Assembly: GCA_002170395.1 (NCBI GenBank)
Contig: NHEJ01000002.1
Location: 129,844 to 193,843 of the forward strand
Reading direction: 5' to 3'
From: Betaproteobacteria bacterium TMED82
Lineage (GTDB): Bacteria; Pseudomonadota; Gammaproteobacteria; Burkholderiales; Burkholderiaceae_A
DNA: 64,000 bases
This document shows, piece by piece, positions 27,721 through 36,689 of this stretch. Made by a program: the position numbers and the translations under genes. The notes beneath the pieces are model-generated. The model did not search any database, was not told the origin of the DNA, and was given only the letters and a program-made list of their open reading frames with translations. Numbering within the stretch: the stretch's first letter is position 1; every line of letters begins with the position of its first letter.

Positions 27721-28320
27721 TTAACGCCTCATCACTTTTTCATGAGAAGTCAATCCTTCAGAAAAAGCTGGGCGAGAGAAAACTCTTTCAGCGTATTTCA
27801 TTAGAGGAGCTGCCGAATCTGGCAATAATATTTGATAATAATCAAGTCGCCACAGAAGCGGTGCAAGAGCAGCATCAATCATGGAAAATTCATCGCCTAG
27901 CATAAACTTTGATTTTGCGATTATTGGAGTTAATTGCGTGAGCTTGTCTTTGACGAGAGCCCTGGTACTCTGTTGTATCTCTTCACTTCCGTTTTCTAAA
28001 TTGTCAACGTGTAAAAAAATTTCTCTCTCAAAATTAAACAATAGAAGTCTAGCCTTTGCTCTTAATGCAGGATCCGTTGGCATTAACTGAGGGGGGGGAA
28101 AACGCTCATCGATAAACTCATTAATAATATTTGACTCGTACAAAGTCAACTCTCTCTCAACTAGCACTGGAACCTCACCATAAGGATTCATGGAAGTTAT
28201 CTCCTTAGGCTTATCCAGTAAATCAATATCATTAATCTCGAAATCCATTCCTTTTTCGTATAACACAAATCTACACCGATGACTAAAAAGGCAGGTGGAT
28301 CCAGAATAAAGAACCATCAT
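27721..28320 (-). CDS. sspA: Stringent starvation protein A (GST fold)
   Basis: SspA binds RNA polymerase and affects starvation and acid-stress transcription. The 199-residue protein has a thioredoxin-like N-domain (VLYSGSTCLFSHRCRFVLYEKGMDFE, NPYGEVPVLVERELTLYESNIINEFID) and an all-helical C-domain, matching SspA in order and length. GGAG lies six bases before ATGATG. The common neighbours (petABC cytochrome genes, sspB) are not here. It is divergent from mmsA. Confidence 0.9.
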   Translation of the reverse strand: MMVLYSGSTCLFSHRCRFVLYEKGMDFEINDIDLLDKPKEITSMNPYGEVPVLVERELTLYESNIINEFIDERFPPPQLMPTDPALRAKARLLLFNFEREIFLHVDNLENGSEEIQQSTRALVKDKLTQLTPIIAKSKFMLGDEFSMIDAALAPLLWRLDYYQILLPDSAAPLMKYAERVFSRPAFSEGLTSHEKVMRR

Positions 28321-28614
28321 AATTAACTCCAGGAAAAAATGCGATACCTATTTGAGTCCTGTTACTAACGAGGCGCTGTAGGTAAAGCCAGCGTAATAAA
28401 AAAACCTGACTGTTTGAATAAAGAAAAACACATGAGAATTTTCATCAATTTGTAGACGAGTTTTCTAGTATACGCGTGCCCAATATATAAATAAATAGCA
28501 AAGAAGTATATGTGATAACTTTTTCTAAAAGTAGTCAAAATTTGTACTAGCTGAACTTATACCCTACTATACTTAAATACCCCGTAAACCATCATGGACA
28601 ATCCGGAGAAATTC

Positions 28615-30162
28615 ATGAACAAACCTGAGAATAATTTTCAAATAAACAAAAATATGGTTTCGCACAATGACTATATTGGTCATTTCATAAACGGTAAAAA
28701 TGAACTTTGCGATGGTCCTGTTCGTGATATTTATGACCCGTCAACAGGTGATGTTGCAAGACAAGTAAAATTAGCGCGCAAATTAATTGTGGACAAAACA
28801 ATACAAGCTGCTGAGATCGCGTTTCTAAAATGGAAGAACACTACTCCAATCAAACGTGCCAGAATTATGTTTGAGTATAAGGGTTTACTGGAATCAAATT
28901 CTAATTTCATTTGCGAATTGATAGGCCAAGAACACGGAAAAATTTCTCATGATGCGCTAGGTGAATTACAACGGGCAATAGAAAATGTTGAGTATGCATG
29001 CGCTGCGCCAGAAATTCTCAAGGGAGCTTTTACAAGAAATGCGGGAACTAACGTCGATTCTTGGAGTGAATTTCATCCCATTGGGATTGTGGCTGGAATA
29101 ACACCATTTAATTTTCCAGTAATGGTGCCGATGTGGATGATTCCTCTGGCAGTTGTTTGTGGAAACACTTTCATTTTAAAACCCTCTGAAAAAGATCCGA
29201 CTGCTACGCTATTTATTTGTCAACTACTACATGAAGCTGGTTTACCTGATGGCGTTCTCAACGTGATAAATGGAGATAAAGAAACGGTCGATTTACTGCT
29301 TAGAGACCATAGAATTCAAGCAATAAGTTTCGTTGGCTCTACCCCAGTGGCGAAGAGTATATATGAAGCGGCATGTTCCCACGGAAAGCGTTGTCAAGCC
29401 CTTGGAGGGGCAAAAAATCATGCGGTCATAGCTCCAGACGCAGATCTAGATGATGCTGTAGATCAATTAATGGGAGCTGCTTTTGGCTCCAGTGGGGAAA
29501 GGTGCATGGCACTCTCTGTTGTCATAGTGATTGGAGAAAAAAAAGCAGACACTCTTGTAGAAAAACTAAAAAGTAAAATGAAATATTTAAAAGTTGGTCC
29601 ACACCATAATACCGACAATAACTTTGGCCCACTTATTTCAAAACAGCACAAGGAATATGTACTATCGCAAATCCAAAGTGCTGTTAATGATGGAGCTTCA
29701 ATACCGGTTGATGGAAGGCATGTTCAAGTTAGTGGGTATAAAAATGGATTTTTCATTGGAGCCACCTTATTGGACGATGTAGAGACTGATATGGAATCCT
29801 ATCAAAATGAGATTTTTGGGCCTGTTTTACAAATTATTAGAGCCAACTCTGTAGATGACGCCATCGAAATCATTAATAGCAATGCTTATGGTAACGGAAC
29901 TTGTATTTTTACCCAAAATGGAGCTTTGGGGAGATATTTTTCAAATAATGTAAATATTGGTATGGTGGGTATAAATACTCCCCTTCCCGTCCCGATCTCG
30001 TATCATAGTTTTGGGGGATGGAAGGCGTCACTTTTCGGGGATCTATGTGCTTACGGTCCTGATGGAGTGAGATTCTACACTAAAAGAAAAACAATTACTC
30101 AACGATGGCAAGTAGAGCTCGGGAAGGCTGGTTCTCACTTTTCGATGCCCTCTTCGGGTTAG
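28615..30162 (+). CDS. mmsA: CoA-acylating methylmalonate-semialdehyde dehydrogenase
   Basis: MmsA oxidises (methyl)malonate semialdehyde to propionyl- or acetyl-CoA in valine, beta-alanine and inositol breakdown. Motifs: ITPFNFPVMVPMWMIPLA, SFVGSTPVAKSIYE, and the catalytic cysteine in SSGERCMALSV. The family's C-terminus (KTITQRW) is present. I start at the second ATG because GGAGAA lies four bases before it, while the track ATG at 28594 has no ribosome site; this gives 515 residues. It shares direction with the next dehydrogenase, 70 bases away. Confidence 0.92.
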   Translation: MNKPENNFQINKNMVSHNDYIGHFINGKNELCDGPVRDIYDPSTGDVARQVKLARKLIVDKTIQAAEIAFLKWKNTTPIKRARIMFEYKGLLESNSNFICELIGQEHGKISHDALGELQRAIENVEYACAAPEILKGAFTRNAGTNVDSWSEFHPIGIVAGITPFNFPVMVPMWMIPLAVVCGNTFILKPSEKDPTATLFICQLLHEAGLPDGVLNVINGDKETVDLLLRDHRIQAISFVGSTPVAKSIYEAACSHGKRCQALGGAKNHAVIAPDADLDDAVDQLMGAAFGSSGERCMALSVVIVIGEKKADTLVEKLKSKMKYLKVGPHHNTDNNFGPLISKQHKEYVLSQIQSAVNDGASIPVDGRHVQVSGYKNGFFIGATLLDDVETDMESYQNEIFGPVLQIIRANSVDDAIEIINSNAYGNGTCIFTQNGALGRYFSNNVNIGMVGINTPLPVPISYHSFGGWKASLFGDLCAYGPDGVRFYTKRKTITQRWQVELGKAGSHFSMPSSG

Positions 30163-30232
30163 TACTAGTTTTGTAGAATCTTGAATACTGCAAAATAAAA
30201 AAAAGAGAGAAAATAACTATTGGGGAAAAACT

Positions 30233-31765
30233 ATGAATGATATGACTGAGGTTAGAAACTTTAGCGGAATGAAAGCATCGGGTTTAATTGACAACTCTTA
30301 CAATAACTTTATTGGTGGTAAATGGGTGTCGCCGATCGGAGGTGAATATTTTGATAATCCTACCCCTATCACCGGAGCTACACTTTGTAAAATACCAAGA
30401 TCAAAAGCTGCTGATGTTGATCTTGCATTGGATGCGGCTCACTCAGCTAAAGTTGCTTGGGGTTCAACCCCAGTAACTGAACGAGCTCGGGTTTTGGAAA
30501 AAATTGCGGATAGAATAGAAGAAAATTTATCGGCTCTTGCTCATGTAGAAACATGGGATAATGGAAAGCCTATTAGAGAAACAACTGCAGCAGATTTACC
30601 CCTAGCAGTTGAACACTTTAGATATTTTGCTGCCTGTGTGAGAGCCCAAGAAGGGAGCTTATCAGAGATTGATAGGAAAACAATTGCCTATCATTTTCAT
30701 GAACCAATAGGTGTCGTTGGACAAATTATTCCGTGGAATTTTCCGCTGCTTATGGCTGTATGGAAGATTGCTCCCGCTCTTGCCGCCGGTAATTGTGTAG
30801 TTATGAAACCCGCCGAGCAAACTCCGGTATCTATTTCTTACCTAATGAATTTAATTGGTGATTTGGTCCCAGAGGGCGTAATTAATGTTGTTCATGGATT
30901 TGGTCCGGAGGCAGGAAAGCCTTTGGCCTCCAGCTCTAGAGTCAATAAAGTTGCATTTACTGGAGAAACTACTACGGGCAGACTTATCATGCAATATGCA
31001 TCTAATAATATTATTCCAGTTACGCTTGAGCTTGGTGGAAAATCTCCAAACATTTTTTTTGAGGACGTTTTGAACCAAGATGATGCTTTTTTCGATAAGT
31101 GTTTAGAAGGTTTTGCAATGTTCGCCCTTAACCAGGGAGAAGTTTGTACCTGCCCATCAAGAGCTCTCATTCAAGAGTCAATATATGATCAATTTATGGA
31201 AAGAGCTATTGAAAGAGTAAAAAAAATAGTACAGGGCGATCCACTTGAAGCATCAACAATGGTCGGAGCACAGGCTTCTGCTGAGCAGTTTGAAAAAATC
31301 ATGTCTTACCTTGATATTGGTAAAAAAGAAGGAGCGAATTGTCCGGTGGGAGGCGATAAACTAACTATGGCTGGAGAGTTTGCTGGAGGATATTACGTTA
31401 AGCCTACAATATTCGAAGGTCACAATAAAATGCGTATTTTCCAGGAAGAAATTTTTGGTCCCGTTGTTTCTGTAGCCAAGTTCAAGGACAAAGAAGAGGT
31501 GCTGGAGATGGCAAATGACACGCTGTACGGTCTAGGTGCGGGAGTGTGGTCCAGAGATGCAAACACAGGATATGATTTCGGACGATCTATTCAGGCTGGT
31601 AGAGTTTGGGTTAATTGTTATCATTTGTACCCTGCACATGCAGCCTTTGGTGGTTATAAGCAGTCAGGCATAGGCCGGGAAACTCACAAAATGATGCTTG
31701 ACCATTATCAGCAAACTAAGAATGTTTTGGTTAGTTATAGCCCAAATGCTCTCGGGTTCTTTTAA
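30233..31765 (+). CDS. NAD-dependent aldehyde dehydrogenase (ExaC/AcoD type)
   Basis: The 510-residue enzyme has [21 protein letters not shown], the glutamate in [14 protein letters not shown] and the catalytic cysteine in [13 protein letters not shown], all typical of acetaldehyde/aldehyde dehydrogenases of the ExaC/AcoD/AldB group. A GGGGA ribosome site precedes the ATG. Members of this group are often followed by a DUF779 gene, as here eight bases later. Its place after mmsA suggests carbon catabolism of alcohols or aldehydes. Confidence 0.92.
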   Translation: MNDMTEVRNFSGMKASGLIDNSYNNFIGGKWVSPIGGEYFDNPTPITGATLCKIPRSKAADVDLALDAAHSAKVAWGSTPVTERARVLEKIADRIEENLSALAHVETWDNGKPIRETTAADLPLAVEHFRYFAACVRAQEGSLSEIDRKTIAYHFHEPIGVVGQIIPWNFPLLMAVWKIAPALAAGNCVVMKPAEQTPVSISYLMNLIGDLVPEGVINVVHGFGPEAGKPLASSSRVNKVAFTGETTTGRLIMQYASNNIIPVTLELGGKSPNIFFEDVLNQDDAFFDKCLEGFAMFALNQGEVCTCPSRALIQESIYDQFMERAIERVKKIVQGDPLEASTMVGAQASAEQFEKIMSYLDIGKKEGANCPVGGDKLTMAGEFAGGYYVKPTIFEGHNKMRIFQEEIFGPVVSVAKFKDKEEVLEMANDTLYGLGAGVWSRDANTGYDFGRSIQAGRVWVNCYHLYPAHAAFGGYKQSGIGRETHKMMLDHYQQTKNVLVSYSPNALGFF

Positions 31766-31773
31766 GGATTCAA

Positions 31774-32142
31774 ATGGTTCAGAGGGTTCTTGCAACTGCT
31801 GCCGCTTCGAAGCTTATTGAAGCTCTTAAGATGGAACATGGTGAGCTTATGTTCCATCAGTCCGGGGGTTGTTGTGATGGAAGCGCTCCTATGTGCTTTC
31901 AAAAGGGAGAATTTTTAACAGGTGACTCAGATATTTTACTTGGATACATATCAGGTTGCCCCTTTTACATGGGTAGACAACAGTTTGAATATTGGAAGCA
32001 CACTCAACTCATCATCGATGTAATAAAAGGGCGCGGGGGTATGTTTTCGATAGAAGGACCTACAGGGTTTAGATTTTTAACTCGATCTCGATTGTTCACG
32101 GAAGAAGAAAACGAAGTATTGAATGAGGGAACAATACCTTAA
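31774..32142 (+). CDS. DUF779 protein, partner of the aldehyde dehydrogenase
   Basis: A 122-residue DUF779 protein with the signature MFHQSGGCCDGSAPMCF, YISGCPFYMGRQQFEYWKHTQ and GRGGMFSIEGPTGFRFLTRSRLF. The clustered cysteines and histidine may bind metal. The gene begins eight bases after the ExaC-type dehydrogenase and is known to co-occur with such enzymes, but no biochemical function is settled. Confidence 0.9.
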   Translation: MVQRVLATAAASKLIEALKMEHGELMFHQSGGCCDGSAPMCFQKGEFLTGDSDILLGYISGCPFYMGRQQFEYWKHTQLIIDVIKGRGGMFSIEGPTGFRFLTRSRLFTEEENEVLNEGTIP

Positions 32143-32352
32143 AAAAAACAAGACAGTAACTTTTTCTGCCTAATAACGAGGGCTTTTATCATCAAAGATG
32201 TAGATTAGATGAATTTAATTAATGCTTTGATTCAACCATAGTGATAAGTCTTTAAACACTTTTTCTCAATCTACTAAAAAAATAAAATTAGACTGAGAAA
32301 TGTTTAAAAAACTTCTTCAGTAATAGCTTTTAGGTTTAGAAATGGATGCTTC

Positions 32353-33120
32353 TTGATCGACCGTACTTTAACATCAGACGAAATGAAAATTATTAATAAT
32401 GTATTTATTAACAATAATCCATTTCCCCACGTAATACTTAAAAAGTTATTTTCAGACAGTTGTTTAATGGCGGTTAACGAAGAAATTGCCACGTTTACTA
32501 ATTGGAACATCTATAAACAGAAATACTATAGTAGAGAAAAATTTTGTTGTAACAATATGAAACAACTTCCTGTAAATACGAGAAAATTCATAGAGTTTCT
32601 CAATAGTAAGAAATTTATTAGTTTTTTGGCGACTTTGAGTGATATCCCAAATTTAATAGCAGACCCCTATCTAATTGGAGGAGGAATCCACTGTATCAAG
32701 AGAGGAGGTTTCCTAAAAGTTCATAGCGACTTTAATTTCCATAAAATACTGAAATTACATCGTCGTTTAAACGTACTTATCTACTTAAACAAAAATTGGA
32801 ACAGTGATTGGGGAGGACATCTTGAATTATGGAATAAAACTGTATCAAAATGTGTAAAGCAAGTCGCACCTAAATTTAATACCATGGTGGTATTTTCTAC
32901 AACTAATAATTCTTACCATGGCCATCCGGACCCTCTGAACTGTCCAGAAGATGTCACGAGAAACTCTATTGCGATGTATTACTACACTAAGACCCGACCC
33001 GAAAGTGAATTAGTCACTCCAGGAGTTGGTGGTCGAAAAGGTAAAAATTCGACAACCGCATATGTTCTTAGACCAGAAAATGACGAGGATATGTTGAGCT
33101 TATCAAAAAAAAATCCTTGA
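32353..33120 (+). CDS. 2-oxoglutarate/Fe(II)-dependent oxygenase
   Basis: The 255-residue protein has the double-stranded beta-helix iron ligands: H-x-D in KVHSDFNFH, then the distal histidine in SYHGHPDPL and a conserved arginine a little later in VTRNSIAMYYY for 2-oxoglutarate. RRLNVLIYLNKNW...WGGHLELW is the usual core of prolyl-hydroxylase-like (P4Hc) members. A target cannot be predicted. The track uses a TTG start; the ATG at 32383 is an alternative and neither has a strong ribosome site. It stands alone. Confidence 0.85.
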   Translation: MIDRTLTSDEMKIINNVFINNNPFPHVILKKLFSDSCLMAVNEEIATFTNWNIYKQKYYSREKFCCNNMKQLPVNTRKFIEFLNSKKFISFLATLSDIPNLIADPYLIGGGIHCIKRGGFLKVHSDFNFHKILKLHRRLNVLIYLNKNWNSDWGGHLELWNKTVSKCVKQVAPKFNTMVVFSTTNNSYHGHPDPLNCPEDVTRNSIAMYYYTKTRPESELVTPGVGGRKGKNSTTAYVLRPENDEDMLSLSKKNP

Positions 33121-33311
33121 GGCGGAAGAGCGCTTGTTTGTTACCATTTTTTTTAATCACTGCAACTGGTAGCCAAGTTACTAATTTTTATCAAGCGACT
33201 ATTTTTCAGAAGTTCACTGAATGCAAGATATTTTAGATTTTTGTATTACTTGAAATTTGCCCACCATAAGTAGTAGTCTGAGAATTAATCTAAATACAAA
33301 AAGTATTTTAT

Positions 33312-33923
33312 ATGGAAGACTATTTGAAGTTAAAAAGCAAATTCCTGAGATTAGAAGCAAACGTTGAACAGCGAATTCAAAATGAAGCCACTAAATGGGC
33401 AGATGAAAATAAACAATTGAGAGACTCAATTATTCGTTTAAGAAATGAATTAGAGCATGAATCTTTTTCTAAGAAAAGTGCGATGCAAGCGGTTCGAGCT
33501 GAAGGCAGTAAAGATTTAAATCATTTAAAAAAATCGATAGTAACTCTGCGCAAGGAACTAGAAAATTTGCAAATAAGCACAACCGATAATATTCAAAAAG
33601 TTATTTCGAATTCTGCTGGTGAGATTAACCTTCTGAAAAGTACAATCATTTCTCTTAGAGGGGAATTAGAGAAGATGTTAGTTCAAAAAACAGAAGAGGT
33701 GCAAAAGGCAATAGCTGATCGGGAGTCGGTAATAGCTCATCTAAAATCTACTGTTTTATCGTTGAGAGAAACACTTGAAGATCAGCGATTAACCCATAAT
33801 CAAGAATTACAAAAAAAATCAGCGGAATACACTAAAGAAATTGAAAATTTACAACAAAGTTTAAGTTACACAAGAGACATATTAGAGAAAACCAAAAAGA
33901 ATATCGGGACAGAAAATGGCTAA
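33312..33923 (+). CDS. Coiled-coil protein with five 36-residue repeats, coupled to the cyclase
   Basis: A highly charged helical protein of 203 residues with no cysteine, signal or membrane segment. A motif of the form LKSTIxSLRxELE recurs so that the LR (last copy TR) pair falls at residues 43, 79, 115, 151 and 187, an exact 36-residue spacing. The start of each repeat is charged or variable, the core conserved. The last eight bases overlap the start of the adenylate cyclase gene, so the two are translationally coupled and probably interact or signal together. I recognise no named family. The ATG lacks a strong ribosome site. Confidence 0.8.
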   Translation: MEDYLKLKSKFLRLEANVEQRIQNEATKWADENKQLRDSIIRLRNELEHESFSKKSAMQAVRAEGSKDLNHLKKSIVTLRKELENLQISTTDNIQKVISNSAGEINLLKSTIISLRGELEKMLVQKTEEVQKAIADRESVIAHLKSTVLSLRETLEDQRLTHNQELQKKSAEYTKEIENLQQSLSYTRDILEKTKKNIGTENG

Positions 33924-36207
33924 GGGAAATGAAGGCGCATCTGGGAAACAGTTAATGAAACCCCGATCTACAACCGAAAACAAACTAAAACAAGCGGAGC
34001 TTTTATTAAGGGTTTCTAGAAAGGTTGCCGCGTTAGAAACAGTCGACGAGGTGCTGGAAGCTCTTGTAGAAATAACAACGTCTGAACTAGAAGCAGAACG
34101 AGGATCTTTATTTTTGAACGATGAATCTACTAATGAATTATATTCAAAAGTAGCGTTGGGCATGAAAAGTAGAGAAATCCGAGTAATGAATGATGCTGGG
34201 ATAGTGGGGCATGTTTTCCAAACAGGAACTGGTTTAATCGTTAAGAATGCCTACAACGACAAACGCTTTGATAAAACAATTGACGAAAACACGGGTTATA
34301 AAACAAGGTCTGTTCTATGTTCTCCCATCAAAACGGTTAAGGGAGAAATTATCGGCTGTACTCAAGTTTTAAACAAAAAGAAAGGTTCCTTTACTAAGTC
34401 TGATATGGTGTTTCTCGAATTAATAACTTCGCAAGCCTCTATTGCTCTTCAAAATACTCTTTATGTACAGCAAGTGCAAAAAGATCATGAGGAAGAGAAA
34501 GAATTTACGGATCTCATTTCTGATATAGCGGGGGAAATAAAACTAGACGTTCTTCTCAGAAGGGTAATGGCCGAAGCTACAAAAATATTAAAAGCTGATC
34601 GATCTACTTTATTTCTCAATGATGAAAAATCTCATCAACTTTGGTCTCAGGTAGGTGAGGGTTTAGGAACAACTGAAATTCGTTTGCCTAACCATCTGGG
34701 TATAGCCGGAAATGTTTTCCAAAGTAAGAAATCAATAAATATTCCGCACGCATATGCAGACCTAAGATTCAATCCAGAATTTGATAAAAAGACCGGATAC
34801 TTTACACGTTCAATCCTTTGTGTACCTTTAGTGAACCGTGATGGGAAAGTTATAGGTGTTACTCAAGCATTAAATAAAAAGGGAGGTTCGTTTTCTGAAG
34901 AAGATGAACAAAGATTAAAAGCATTTACTGCTCGCATTTCCATGGCATTAGAGAATGCAAAATTATTCTCCGATGTACAGAAAGTAAAAAACTACAATGA
35001 ATCAATGCTTCGCAGTATGTCAAACGGAGTTATTACGCTGGATACCGAAAATATAATTGTTACCTGTAATAATGCTGGTGAAAGGATTCTATCTACAAAA
35101 TCAAAAAAACTTATAGGCTTATCAGCAAATGATTTTTTTGGAAAATCTAATTCATGGGTCATCGAAAGAATTGAAAGGGTTAGTGAAACAAAAATTCCTG
35201 AATCTGTTGTCGACCAAAATCTCAGATTTAAAGAAAACATCGTATCTGTAAATCTAATAATTCTCCCCCTTGCCGATGAGGAAGAAGAGACGCTTGGGCT
35301 GATGATTATGATCGAGGATATCAGTTCAGAAAAAAGAATGAAATCCACAATGTCTAGATATATGGATCCTGGATTAGCAGATAAACTCATGAAAGATGGT
35401 TCGGACTTATTAGGGGGACAAGATATTGAAGCCACACTGCTATTTTCTGATGTAAGATCTTTCACAACGATTACTGAACAACTAGGGGCACAAGGCACCG
35501 TAAAACTTTTAAATGAATACTTCACTATAATGGTTGACTGTCTCAACAAGTTTGGAGGTATGTTGGATAAATTTATCGGGGATGCGATTATGGCAGGGTT
35601 TGGCGTCCCAGTTGCACATGATGACGATCCTGATAGAGCGTTAATGTGTGCGATCTCTATGCTTACAGAGTTGAAAAAATGGAATACTCATCGAGTTACA
35701 TTAAACCTGCCCGCGGTTGATATTGGGATAGGTTTGAATACCGGAAGAGTAGTCTCAGGAAATATTGGATCCTCAAAAAGAATGGACTTTACTATGATTG
35801 GCGATGGTGTTAATTTAGCAGCAAGACTAGAATCTGCTTGCAAACAGTACGCAGCAAAAATTCTTCTCTCTGAATTCACTTACAGAAAGCTTAAAGGCGT
35901 CTACAGAATTAGAGATGTTGATCTAGTCATAGTTAAGGGGAAAACAGAGCCTGTGGGAGTATACGAGGTTTTAGATTTTTACAGTGATGAAGAATTTCCT
36001 AACGTGATGGAAGTGTTGGGATATTTTAAATCTGGAGTAAAAGATTTTAGACAAGGTGACTGGAGAAAAGCTACAAAGTCCTTTAGCGAGGCTTTTAAAA
36101 TTCACCCAGAAGATAAACTCTCAAGAATTTATATTGAACGTTGTGAACACTTGATGAACAACCCTCCTAAAAATTGGGACGGTGTTTGGGTAATGTCGAG
36201 CAAATAG
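33916..36207 (+). CDS. Class III adenylate cyclase with GAF-GAF-PAS sensor region
   Basis: A 763-residue signalling enzyme without membrane helices. Two GAF domains (about 30-175 and 205-350; both contain 'ERGSLFLND/DRSTLFLND' and 'TRSVLC/TRSILC'), a PAS-like domain (about 360-475) and a class III catalytic domain (about 505-690) follow in order. Metal aspartates are in FSDVRSF and FIGDAIMA. The purine-selecting Lys (LDKFIGD) and Asp (RMDFTMIGD) favour ATP, and GVNLAARLE supplies the transition-state Asn and Arg. A C-terminal TPR-like segment (FRQGDWRKATKSFSEAFKIHP) ends it. It probably makes cAMP in response to a small ligand bound by GAF. Confidence 0.93.
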   Translation: MAKGNEGASGKQLMKPRSTTENKLKQAELLLRVSRKVAALETVDEVLEALVEITTSELEAERGSLFLNDESTNELYSKVALGMKSREIRVMNDAGIVGHVFQTGTGLIVKNAYNDKRFDKTIDENTGYKTRSVLCSPIKTVKGEIIGCTQVLNKKKGSFTKSDMVFLELITSQASIALQNTLYVQQVQKDHEEEKEFTDLISDIAGEIKLDVLLRRVMAEATKILKADRSTLFLNDEKSHQLWSQVGEGLGTTEIRLPNHLGIAGNVFQSKKSINIPHAYADLRFNPEFDKKTGYFTRSILCVPLVNRDGKVIGVTQALNKKGGSFSEEDEQRLKAFTARISMALENAKLFSDVQKVKNYNESMLRSMSNGVITLDTENIIVTCNNAGERILSTKSKKLIGLSANDFFGKSNSWVIERIERVSETKIPESVVDQNLRFKENIVSVNLIILPLADEEEETLGLMIMIEDISSEKRMKSTMSRYMDPGLADKLMKDGSDLLGGQDIEATLLFSDVRSFTTITEQLGAQGTVKLLNEYFTIMVDCLNKFGGMLDKFIGDAIMAGFGVPVAHDDDPDRALMCAISMLTELKKWNTHRVTLNLPAVDIGIGLNTGRVVSGNIGSSKRMDFTMIGDGVNLAARLESACKQYAAKILLSEFTYRKLKGVYRIRDVDLVIVKGKTEPVGVYEVLDFYSDEEFPNVMEVLGYFKSGVKDFRQGDWRKATKSFSEAFKIHPEDKLSRIYIERCEHLMNNPPKNWDGVWVMSSK

Positions 36208-36562
36208 CATGTTGCTGCATAATATTTTGATCTCAACGGTTATGAGTATTCATAATTTACTTCAATCGTTGACTTAACGCCTGTATTGCTAAAATTATCG
36301 TTCAGCCAACTGGGACTTGCCGACAGATTGGAAGCAATCTCCGGATTTCTTCGACTTTCACTGCATTTCTCCTGTTAAAAAACTCAACAATGAAACAAAT
36401 GATATACTTTTTTTAGATTCATAACTTTATAACTCAAAATGTAATTTATAAGGCCTAAATTGATTTTAGAGGTTGTAAACTTCCAAAAGAATAATGTTTA
36501 CTTAACTCCTTGTACCATGTGGATTCGAAAAGATTTTATAACTTTAAAAATATTGAGATTAT
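36208..36562. other. Intergenic stretch without a recognisable gene
   Basis: Nearly 400 bases separate the cyclase stop from tRNA-Asn. I see no open frame with a good start, no clear terminator hairpin and no repeat. A 19-codon GTG frame on the minus strand near 36305-36365, with AGGAG upstream, is too short to call. The promoter for tRNA-Asn lies at the right edge. Confidence 0.5.
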
Positions 36563-36591
36563 TTTAGTTATCGTTTATTACAGCGTATAAT
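36563..36591 (+). promoter_or_regulatory. Candidate tRNA-Asn promoter
   Basis: A perfect TATAAT ends nine bases before the first base of tRNA-Asn. The -35 place (TTTAGT, 17 bases upstream) is weak. Position and the consensus -10 support use by the tRNA. Confidence 0.5.
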
Positions 36592-36600
36592 AAAGGCTGT

Positions 36601-36676
36601 TCCCCGATAGCTCAGTCGGTAGAGCGACGGACTGTTAATCCGCAGGTCCCTGGTTCGAGCCCAGGTCGGGGAGCCA
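36601..36676 (+). tRNA. tRNA-Asn (anticodon GTT)
   Basis: The 76-nt gene begins TCCCCGATAGCTCAGTCGG and ends TCGGGGA-G-CCA with a perfect 7-bp acceptor stem. The anticodon loop is CT-GTT-AA and the T arm contains GGTTCGAGCCC. CCA is encoded. Confidence 0.97.
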
Positions 36677-36689
36677 TTATTCTTGTATT

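Noticed and set aside
34992-35549. 185-residue minus-strand frame
   Set aside because: It is antisense to the cyclase PAS and catalytic regions and has the look of a shadow.
36305-36365. 19-codon minus-strand GTG frame with AGGAG upstream
   Set aside because: It is too short, with no recognisable motif, and the AGGAG can occur by chance.
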